Source: Lepidodermella squamata (Eukaryota > Gastrotricha). Taken from it: a stretch of DNA of 64,000 nucleotides. Numbering within the stretch: the stretch's first letter is position 1; every line of letters starts with the position of its first letter. This document shows, piece by piece, positions 56,276 through 64,000 of the stretch. The stretch lies in contig JBLDXI010000002.1 in NCBI GenBank assembly GCA_047495785.1, positions 806,001-870,000 of the forward strand. Reading direction: 5' to 3'. The position numbers and the translations under genes were made by a program. The notes below the pieces were generated by a model, which saw only the letters and a program-made list of their open reading frames with translations, was not told the origin of the DNA and searched no databases.

Positions 56276-56560
56276 GCTGGTATTTGGGAAATGCTTCCCC
56301 GCGGCTTAGCCTCCTGGTAATTTTCCCCACCACGTTGGGCTTCTTGGTAGTTGGCTCCATGATATTGGCTGTCACGCCTCATGCTCTCCATGAGTGGATA
56401 TGGAATGACGGCTGCTACCTATTTCAAAAACGCATTTATCATTGCCGTGTCATCTGATAACGTCCATCAATTGCAGAAACTCACCAAGCAGGCAGCTATC
56501 ATTAGGCATGAGACGTAGCTACGTCTCATGTCATTAGGTTGCAGATCATCTCCCGGCTTT
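56276..56560 (-). pseudogene. Decayed copy of the secreted 10-residue-repeat gene
   Basis: The complement resembles the gene at 60666-61733: ATGATCTGCAACCTAATGA.. for the signal peptide, a donor in CTTGGTGAGTTTCTGCA, an acceptor AAATAG|GTAGCAG, then VAAVIPYPLMESMRRDSQY and a few degenerate EAKRG-like units before a stop. The signal-peptide exon is interrupted by a 32-bp insertion. Only about three repeat units remain. Confidence 0.75.
56507..56530. mobile_element. 24-bp perfect palindrome with 8-bp target duplication
   Basis: CATGAGACGTAG followed directly by its reverse complement, flanked on both sides by TCATTAGG (56499-56506 and 56531-56538). The intact homologue at 61701-61733 has neither the palindrome nor the second copy. 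This looks like two 12-bp inverted ends with no interior. An 8-bp duplication is typical of hAT-type insertion. Confidence 0.65.
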
Positions 56561-57495
56561 GAAGAAAAGGGCTGATGAAATATTAGAAAGAAAAATTCCT
56601 TTAATGAAATTGTGATTCGATGCATAGACAACTCTATACATATCGGAAACTAGCGATCTTCCTATACATAGTAAATAAATTCACACCAAAACGTAAAAAA
56701 GTGGACACGCGACCTTTATTTTTATTCACTCATCGCCCTATCCGCCCATTGTAATTTTTGAAAATTTGAAGCGAGCCTACCTAATCTTTCCTACATTTCT
56801 TATTCAGGTCAAAATCTCGTATCATTTTCGTACTTGTCGTTTAACTTTCAGCTAAACCTGCCGGCCACAATCGCTATGTGTTGAAGATACGTGTACACTC
56901 AGGCTGCATTGGTTTTTATCGTCACAGGCTGCAGTTTAATTCATTGCCATGAATCCGCCTATTATTATAGGGTTTACAATGATTAAAAATCAAAATAGCC
57001 TTCATATTCATATTATTATATTTAATTTTTTATTCCACTTACTTTTAAAACTTCAAATTCTAATTTTAAACAGGCTTAGACAAAATAACCTCTATCCGCC
57101 CTCTTGCCAACATATCTTCCTATCAACTGATCTTAGTGGTCTTATATGATTTATTCATTTTTATTGATGGTATATTTTCGGCAACACATAAGTATTAACA
57201 GTGATGGCCTAGATCATTCATCTCGCCTTGAAAACATTCGACGTTAATAACGATAGGGAAGGCGTCTCATGGGATGTTATTCCAGATAGTTTCCAGCATT
57301 CGCCTGCAAGGCTTTGTCGCTGATCGGCGGCTTTTTACTTTTTCCGCAGGTTGATTTGATGCCAGCGTTTCCTTGCGGTCGCACCGCTTAAAGGCAACTT
57401 TGGTTCCGCTAAAGACCCATTAACAATAAACATACTTATTTGTCTCTGGCATTAACAACATATACGTGTTTTTGTTGTTGCATTCATTTTAGATC
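56561..57495. other. Intergenic, no gene; 5' region of the ubiquitin-fusion gene
   Basis: AT-rich, with a lone GGTTCCGCTAAAG fragment at about 57402. The last bases before the ATG (CATTCATTTTAG|ATC) look like a splice acceptor, so a 5' untranslated exon may lie upstream. Confidence 0.4.
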
Positions 57496-58302
57496 ATGAA
57501 AGTTTTTATTAGACATATCAATGGGAAGGAGGACACGTTGGAAGTTGAACTATCGTACACAATCGGCAAAGTGAAGCATATTGTCCAAGATGTAGACGGT
57601 ATACCACCAGACCAGCAAAGGATACTATTCGTTGGGAAAGAACTTGAAGACGAACTGACATTAGAACAATGCAACATCCAAGAGGAGAGCACACTGTTCT
57701 TAGTAGTGCGAATGACTGGTGGTGGGACCACGGCGTTCTTTCGTGGCGATTGTGCTGTTTTTACTTCAAATGGGCCCCCGAGACATAGAATTGAAATTGC
57801 CGTCGAAAAGTTTCACGTTTCCTGTAAATCAGACAAATTGATTTACGGCGAAAACTTTGCTGGCATGATGCTGCTCATGTACAACGGTCAAACAGATTGG
57901 CGTTTGAACGGCGTTCACTGTAAGGCTGGTTATATTTATTTGAGGAAATCGTCATCGATTATGTCCATCGACGCCGCAGAGGGTCAAATTCATGGGAAGC
58001 TCTACAAATCGCTGTTCGGCGTTGAACTCGACGATAAAATCGTGGGTGCTGGTTTCTCGTTTCAGCGCAACAAACTTGTCTGGAATTCGGCTACACTGAA
58101 TACACGCGAGGACGGTTTCCACGATGATCAGAGAGCCATGTCAGAAGTTGAAATGAGATGCGTCTTAATGGCACTGAAGCACTGGAAGAAGTCTGGATTT
58201 GAACGTCAGAACTGGACTGTTGCCGGCTCGAACGTCGAAAATTACACGTCGGATGAATTGCAACAACAGTTGCTGGATTCTTTTACATGCAACCTGATCT
58301 AA
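57496..58302 (+). CDS. Ubiquitin-like domain fused to an unrecognised ~190-residue domain
   Basis: Intronless coding region, 268 residues. Residues 1-72 follow the ubiquitin fold: [11 protein letters not shown] start, [35 protein letters not shown] and the end [11 protein letters not shown], with Gly-Gly present in place of the RLRGG end. Identity to ubiquitin is moderate. The C-terminal part ([65 protein letters not shown]) is not a ribosomal extension protein and I do not recognise it. The Gly-Gly junction could allow processing. A 3' fragment of a second copy lies inverted at 56054-56270. Confidence 0.75.
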   Translation: MKVFIRHINGKEDTLEVELSYTIGKVKHIVQDVDGIPPDQQRILFVGKELEDELTLEQCNIQEESTLFLVVRMTGGGTTAFFRGDCAVFTSNGPPRHRIEIAVEKFHVSCKSDKLIYGENFAGMMLLMYNGQTDWRLNGVHCKAGYIYLRKSSSIMSIDAAEGQIHGKLYKSLFGVELDDKIVGAGFSFQRNKLVWNSATLNTREDGFHDDQRAMSEVEMRCVLMALKHWKKSGFERQNWTVAGSNVENYTSDELQQQLLDSFTCNLI

Positions 58303-58597
58303 GAATTGTCGGACAAAAACGATGAATGCAAAATTGTATATAAAATATCAGTTGGCCCGCTGCAAGCAACTGAAAGGACAACATAAACGAAACTATTACC
58401 AATGTGCTTTACATATAGCTACATATTACAAATGTTTTACATATAGCTAAGTCGAAAATTACGCTAGGGCAAATTTCCGAACAATTCTCGATCTGTCGGA
58501 AGCTCAACAGGAATATCAATTCTGGGATCCTTTTTATTCAGAAAAATAATAAAAATTAGAATTACTAGCGTATGTTTAAATTGTTTATCTTTGTCTA
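58303..58597. other. Intergenic, no gene
   Basis: 3' flank of the ubiquitin-fusion gene with a short duplicated TTTACATATAGCTA motif (about 58408 and 58438). Confidence 0.35.
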
Positions 58598-59209
58598 TCA
58601 TTTTCCACTATATCGCTTCTTGAGCACGACAAATGAGTTGTCCCAAGTCAGCGACATATCCTCCGCTCGGCGATTTTCCCGAGCCAGAACCTTTTTGTAA
58701 AGGCCCCACAGCCTCGAACAAATCGCCGTTTTCTCATCAGTTGTCCTCTCATTGGAAAGGGCTGCTAGAAACGAAGGCTCGCAGCACGGTTCCAAAATCG
58801 ATGCGAGATCTGTTACAAACCGATCGTAATCGCCATGTGTTTCATAAGCTCCTGAAACTCCTGAAAAAACCATTCGCTTTTTCTAATAATTCAAAAATCA
58901 TTAAATAATTCACCGGAAACCTGAAACGGAACTGATACTATAATGGCACTCTGACTACTCTCTGACTACTGCGGCTGCACTTTTTTTTCACTATCGAGCT
59001 TCCTTCGTGCTCATTAAATAAATAAATAAATAAATAAGCTTCGTAAAAGACACTTTTCGAAACGAAGGCTCGCAGCACGGTTCCAAAATCGACGCGAGAT
59101 CTGTTATAAAACGATCGTAATCGCGATGTTTTTCATAAGCTTCGTAAAAGACGCTTTTCGGGGTCGGGCAAAGCTCGGCTGCAACTACTTCCAAGCCAAG
59201 CGGCTCCAA
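58598..59209 (-). CDS. Gene fragment with a tandemly duplicated coding segment, unresolved
   Basis: On the complement, 59209-59060 encodes YEAYEKHRDYDRFITDLASI then LEPCCEPSF, and 58873-58598 encodes YETHGDYDRFVTDLASI, LEPCCEPSFLAALSNERTT and ends KKRYSGK. About 90 bp (58771-58860 and 59062-59150) are duplicated with few changes. The upstream copy runs into a stop after a TAAATAAATAAATA microsatellite. I could not assemble one continuous reading, so it may be an exon duplication or a decaying gene. The proteins are unrecognised; the CC pair and acidic helix-like stretches are the only features. Confidence 0.4.
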
Positions 59210-59496
59210 ACTATCAGTATTCGTTATATCAATGCCCGGAAAACTAAATGCATAGTGAAATCTTCCAGTTCTCGGCTAGTGATAAACCTAGAAACTTCAA
59301 GCTCTTTCGCTGCTTTGTAGAGGCCGTCGAACAATCGATCTGAAGTATAGCCTCCTGTTATTCATTCAGAATCAACACACCTCCTTTTCTTAGTTCCTTC
59401 GATCTCGACTCGAGGAACCTTCTCCACTGACAAAATGTTCACATAAGAGAAACTATTGAAAATCGATGATATGCCCAGTGGCGATCAACCTAATTA

Positions 59497-60333
59497 CCGT
59501 AAACTGCAGTATAAAGGCCGCGGCGACTAATTTTCCTGATTTTTGAAAAAGACGCAAAAAGTGCGGCGATTATTTGAGTGCGGCCATTATTCGAGTGCGG
59601 TCTTTATTTCCCTCAATTTTTCAAAACTTGAGTTGTAGCAGGCGTAACAGGTGCAACAAGGGGCTTGCGCCGCCAATTCACGCGCGGCTCTTCGGATAAT
59701 CCGCCTCCTCGACGTCACTCCCTTGTGAGTAGGGAGTAGGTCGGCGTAGCGGTAGGAGTCGCAGTGGGGGTGCCATCTGGCGATTCGCCTGGGTGGCTGT
59801 TGATCACGTGCTTATGTGCGGCGATTATTCGCGCGCGGCCTTTATTTATGCTGAATTGATGAAAATAGAGCTATTTTGCCGGGGTCCCCAACAGAGTAAA
59901 AGGCTTTAAAGCAGTATAAACCCAAAAAGCGGTGCAAACGCCACGCAACAATAAATCGAATTAATTACGATAAAATTCTGCGTAATTTTCTGCATTTGGA
60001 CTCATCGTAACTTTAAGAGCCCGGCTGATGGATTTTGAAAAATTTTCAAAAACGACTTTTTCGACCAAATTGAGGTCTGAGCAAATTGACCAAATTTTGG
60101 TGTGGAAAGCTAAAATAGCAGACCATCATATTAGTCCATTGGTTGAAAATCCGAGGCTAAGCCTGGGCGCCTACTGGGAAGACTATTTAGTGCGTTTACC
60201 CTGCTTTGAAGCCTTCTGCTTCGTAGGGGACCCTTTTGCGGCGATTATTCAGATGCGGTCTTTATTCAGGATGCGGTCTTTATTCAGGATGCGGTCTTTA
60301 TTCAGGATGCGGCCTTTATGCTGTAGTTTACGG
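59497..60333. mobile_element. 837-bp MITE-like element with CCGTAAAC inverted ends and TA target
   Basis: Left end CCGTAAACTGCAGTATAAAG then GCCGC; right end, complemented, CCGTAAACTACAGCATAAAG then GCCGC. Flanked by TA at both sides (59495-59496, 60334-60335). The interior has several GGCGATTATT / GCGGTCTTTATT motifs, including a 19-bp tandem repeat (GATGCGGTCTTTATTCAG) at about 60252-60320. No transposase. The terminal CCGTA and TA target recall the element at 35675. Confidence 0.75.
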
Positions 60334-60665
60334 TAAGTAGCTATGGGGCCTTCGCTTTCAGGTGCGATTTGTTACCGGGATGCCTCATCAGAAATCTGAA
60401 ACAGTACGAAAGCAAAAATTCATCATTTAACTGCATTATTTATTCACGCGGCAAGGCGACAGGGATGACAAAAAGAAGCGTTTGATTCCATGATTGCAAG
60501 GAGAAAAGTTTCACTTTTTCCAGCAATAATTGAGTATGAACAATAAAAAGGATTATGATTTATGAGAGGAATTAGGGTTTAAAGAATAAAAATATCTCGG
60601 GCGAAAGCACATAATACAAGTCTCTTCCCTTGTAATGTAAACAGAGCAGCCATCGCTGAAATTAT

Positions 60666-61733
60666 TCAAGCCTGCTCATAGGCGGCTTCACCACGTTTGG
60701 CCTCTTCGTAGCCAGCTTCACCACGCTTGGCCTCTTCGTAGGCGGCTTCACCACGCTTGGCCTCTTCGTAGGCGGCTTCACCACGCTTGGCCTCTTCGTA
60801 GCCAGCTTCACCACGCTTGGCCTCTTCGTAGCCAGCTTCACTACGCTTGGCCTCCTCGTAGGCAGCTTCACCACGCTTGGCCTCTTCGTAGCCAGCTTCC
60901 CTGCGCTTGGCCTCTTCGTAGCCAGCTTCACCGCGCTTGGCCTCTTCGTAGCCAGCTTCACCACGCTTGGCCTCTTCGTAGCCAGCTTCACCACGCTTGG
61001 CCTCTTCGTAGGCGGCTTCACCACGCTTGGCCTCTTCGTAGCCAGCTTCACCACGCTTGGCCTCTTCGTAGCCAGCTTCCCCGCGCTTGGCTTCTTCGTA
61101 GCCAGCTTCACCGCGCTTTGCCTCTTCGTAGCCAGCTTCACGGCGCTTGGCTTCCTCGTAGGCGGCTTCACCACGCTTGGCTTCCTCGTAACCAGCTTCC
61201 CCGCGCTTGGCTTCTTCGTAGCCAGCTTCACCGCGCTTTGCCTCTTCGTAGCCAGCTTCACCGCGCTTGGCTTCCTCGTAGGCGGCTTCACCACGCTTGG
61301 CTTCCTCGTAACCAGCTTCCCTGCGCTTTGCCTCTTCGTAGCCAGCTTCACCGCGCTTGGCTTCCTCGTAGGCAGCTTCACGGCGCTTGGCTTCCTCGTA
61401 GGCGGCTTCACCACGCTTGGCTTCCTCGTAACCAGCTTCCCTGCGCTTTGCCTCTTCGTAGCCAGCTTCACCGCGCTTGGCTTCCTCGTAGGCAGCTTCA
61501 CCACGTTTGGCCTCGTCGTAGGCAGCTTCACCACGCTTGGCCTCTTCGTAGCCAGCTTCCCCGCGCTTGGCTTCTTCGTAGGCGCTCTCACGCCTCATGG
61601 TCTCCCCAAGCGGATTCGAAAGGACCACTGCTACCTAGTTTCAAAACAAATGTGTCATGCCATTAGTTATATGATATGCACATCGGTTGCAGAAACTCAC
61701 CAGGCATGCTGCTATCGTTAGCTTGCAGATCAT
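60666..61733 (-). CDS. Secreted charged 10-residue-repeat protein
   Basis: Exon 1 (61733-61701) and exon 2 (61634-60666) on the complement join to MICKLTIAACL + VAVVLSNPLGETMRR, a signal peptide spanning the intron. The rest, of about 333 residues, is some 30 copies of a 10-residue unit (YEEAKRGEAA / YEEAKRGEAG) ending YEQA. High Glu, Lys/Arg and Ala content predicts a continuous, highly charged helix. The 30-bp DNA units are almost identical, so copy number is probably unstable. Role unknown; the signal peptide indicates secretion. A decayed relative lies at 56276-56560. Confidence 0.8.
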
Positions 61734-62516
61734 AATTCGGCTTGAATAAAATGGCTGATAAAATATTCGAAAAAGGAAATTTTGATGAAACGTTGGTATT
61801 CAATGAAGATTGAAATTTTCACCTTTTCAGCTATGGTTTTATAGGCGAGCGATCGTTAGTTGCGCTAGATGAATTGTCTATTATGCTTGCGATCCAGGGT
61901 TGCTGTTAGTCATGGCACATCTCCAAGCAAGTTCAGCTGTCATTTCTATCTCACGTGTCAGCCGCAAAAAACCTATTTTAGCATCATAAAATTAACAATA
62001 ATATTTGAATAATTATGAATAGAATATAATCGCGTATTATTTTCTTTAGCGATGAAATTTTATTCCACACCGGCATTTTCATTTGTCGTTAATTCAACTA
62101 GGCTGGCATTTCCTTCTATGAAAGCTTCCTTACGCGAAGCTGATTTTCCCTACAGGATTGCATTCAGAGATCTTTCATTTTTACCGATCGCTGTCATTTC
62201 ATTTGTCTTCAATAATTTGTAAAAAGTCGCGTTCCGACGCAAAAATGATCCATTGTTATGGGCGCGGCTAATAGTTTCATGTCGATCAAGTCGAAATTGA
62301 GGTTTTTAAGTTACGAACGGCCCCCCTCACCGATCGATATCAAAATCAATTTCTTATTTGGGGGAATTTTCTAACAAATATCTCCATATGTTTCACAGGG
62401 ATGAAAATCCCTATTTCCAAACGTCGGAAAAGTGAAGAAAGTGGGAGGTGAAGGTCGAGTGACATTTTGTAAAACCCCCTAGAGCCAGTGTGTTAAGTCG
62501 ATAGCACAAGATCGTT
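61734..62516. other. Intergenic, no gene
   Basis: Between the start of the repeat protein and the stop of the ankyrin-like gene, both on the complement. AT-rich; nothing recognisable. Confidence 0.35.
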
Positions 62517-63722
62517 TTATTTCATCGAGTTTGTTTTATCCAAGATACCGGTTCTGGACTGGTATCCTATTTGAAACTTCAAATAGTTGCGCAAGGCTAA
62601 TGGTAGGTAAGGTTTCAGTCCTTCGTCGATAGCCGTCATTCGACTGACGTAACCTATCGGTAAGCTATTGAGCACAGCCATGCGGGCCATGAATTGCAAC
62701 CGCATTGGAAAGACAAGGTGAGCCGACGATCTCGCCAGTTCATGTATTTCCCGCATCTCATGACTCTCGAACTTCTTGTACGATGAGTCGCGCTTTGTCA
62801 TAAGTAAAACATCGATGAAGTCGACCTCATAGTCGTAAATCGGGAGGCGATTCGCAGCAGCAGTTGCTAGCCTGGCTACTGCGACAAATTGATAATACGA
62901 GTGAGAAGTTCGACAACCAGCTAGGACCATCGACTTGATAAACTCGACCATGCTTGAGTCGTCTTCGCCGTCGGGAATCGCACTAATTCGACTGGAAACC
63001 CAGTCAAGTGGTGATTCCAAACAAGCGGATCTCACAGCTTCTTCTGATAAACGCGCGAGGCATTCCGTTTTAGGGTTAATGACTAGCCAAGATGCCGTAT
63101 CGAGCTCGCCACTATGAACCATCCACGTCAAAGTGTGATCACCCCCAAGTTTGACGAGCTGGTCACTGTTTTCTAGGTCCAACAGCTTCATTATGAGATC
63201 GTGTCTTCCTTCGGTGCAGGCGTAAATTGTATAGAATGTGCCGCGTCCGATTTCCAGCAGATTAGCTCCGTTTTTGATCAGTGTCATCAATGCATTATCG
63301 CAGCAGGAACAGCGAAATGCCCGGCATAACGAGCCAATGACGCCGAGTTCGATCAGCTCCTCTGCGAATATTGTGTTGCAATCGGCAAACGCCTTCGTCA
63401 AGTACGACTTCAGGAACTCGGTCTTCGCTAGCCCGGAATCGATTCTCAATATTCTGCTTAGTTTGGAGTAGCTGGAATTGACATGGCCATACTGCAAGTT
63501 ACGCAGAACTCTTCTGATACCACATCGTCTTACCGAGCGAGGGAACAGAAAGTAGTGATGAGTGAGTTCATAGTTGGTCTTGCATTTGTCGAAAATAGCT
63601 AGAAACCTGCTGGTTTGGCGATGATCTTCATTTCGATCCTCCTTTGCTCCATAGTAAGTGTAAGCTGTGTAAATGTGAAAACATGAATAGTGGAGCTGTG
63701 GTATGACGCCGATACTGTATAC
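62517..63722 (-). CDS. Ankyrin-repeat protein with SOCS-box-like end; 5' end unresolved
   Basis: One long frame on the complement, about 401 residues; it opens after a possible acceptor (AAATAG|GTATAC) at 63722, with no in-frame ATG near it, so an upstream exon must supply the start. Ankyrin-like segments: DNALMTLIKNGANLLEIGRG, YACTEGRHDLIMKLLDLENS and TWMVHSGELDTASWLVINP. The end IDEGLKPYLPLALRNYLKFQ resembles a SOCS box (LP..L..YL), as in ankyrin-SOCS ubiquitin-ligase adaptors. That role is inferred. An ORF at 63599-63793 in another frame may include the missing first exon. Confidence 0.6.
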   Translation of the reverse strand, partial: VYSIGVIPQLHYSCFHIYTAYTYYGAKEDRNEDHRQTSRFLAIFDKCKTNYELTHHYFLFPRSVRRCGIRRVLRNLQYGHVNSSYSKLSRILRIDSGLAKTEFLKSYLTKAFADCNTIFAEELIELGVIGSLCRAFRCSCCDNALMTLIKNGANLLEIGRGTFYTIYACTEGRHDLIMKLLDLENSDQLVKLGGDHTLTWMVHSGELDTASWLVINPKTECLARLSEEAVRSACLESPLDWVSSRISAIPDGEDDSSMVEFIKSMVLAGCRTSHSYYQFVAVARLATAAANRLPIYDYEVDFIDVLLMTKRDSSYKKFESHEMREIHELARSSAHLVFPMRLQFMARMAVLNSLPIGYVSRMTAIDEGLKPYLPLALRNYLKFQIGYQSRTGILDKTNSMK

Positions 63723-64000
63723 CTATTTGTTAAAACCTGACGCAATACGTATGATTCATCTGGCATGAAAATATCACTGCGCGAATGACTCATCTTGCGT
63801 TGGTAGAAGGGCTTAAGAATATGTATCTAAATTGTGCGTTGGAGACTAGAATGATATAGCTGTAGGCTGTCAAGCTGATGTAGAAATTTTATTGTAAAAG
63901 CAGCATCTATGAATTTAAATTCTATATGCGAACTATGAAAGTTGTCAAGATGCGCCAATGTCAAACATGAATCACAATCGGTAAAATAAGCGTGTAAGCG
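63723..64000. other. Window end, no complete gene
   Basis: May contain the first exon or promoter of the ankyrin-like gene; a small ATG-started ORF (MSHSRSDIFMPDESY..) at 63793 on the complement is the best candidate, but no intron of usual size links it to the main frame. Confidence 0.3.

Noticed and set aside
60666-61634. LEA-type desiccation protein
   Set aside because: The repeat period is 10 residues, not the 11-mer of group 3 LEA proteins, and the protein has a signal peptide.
61118-61666. 182-codon plus-strand ORF and a second minus frame in the 10-residue repeats
   Set aside because: Alternative frames of the same 30-bp repeat; only one frame joins to the signal-peptide exon.

Overview
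The window is animal nuclear DNA, AT-rich and gene-dense, with spliced protein-coding genes. Most introns are about 40-80 nt with GT..AG ends, and a few are longer and hold transposons. A T-box factor, a two-zinc-finger nuclear receptor, a 7TM receptor and multi-Kunitz secreted proteins point to a small-genome metazoan. An ecdysozoan such as a nematode is my best guess, but the lineage is not proven by anything here. There are no bacterial operons, RNA genes or CRISPR arrays. I rebuilt spliced genes by reading exon frames and splice phases by eye; exon lists are in the entries.

Layout. 1-6.1 kb: three tandem Gln/Gly/Asn-rich low-complexity genes, two with a signal peptide, with duplicated promoters and eroded coding remnants. 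6.5-10.1 kb: T-box factor (-). 10.7-14.4 kb: two small charged-protein genes (-). 14.8-17.9 kb: SGNH-like type II membrane protein (+). 18-23.4 kb: Kunitz and 7TM receptor cluster (-). 23.9-33.4 kb: a tandem family of short single-pass membrane proteins (+; five intact, one broken), interrupted by a 906-bp transposon and by a large Ala-repeat protein with a possible papain-like end. 33.5-35.6 kb: a fourth Kunitz gene and a nuclear receptor (-). 37.4-42 kb: two paralogous type II membrane proteins (-), one with a nonsense codon. 42.7-53.3 kb: nine tandem DUF1772-like four-TM genes (+), two frameshifted. 53.4-55.5 kb: second SGNH-like paralogue (-). 56-62 kb: a ubiquitin-like fusion gene, an inverted decayed copy of it, a secreted 10-residue-repeat protein and its decayed copy. 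62.5-63.7 kb: ankyrin/SOCS-like protein (-).

The dominant theme is local duplication and decay: at least seven families have two or more members here and most have at least one broken copy. The second theme is non-autonomous DNA transposons. At least six elements have recognisable ends and target duplications of 2, 8 or 9 bp. The most novel material is the FDRMYAE membrane family, the Ala-repeat/papain-like protein, the ubiquitin-fusion gene, and the GGTTCCGC-ended transposon family.
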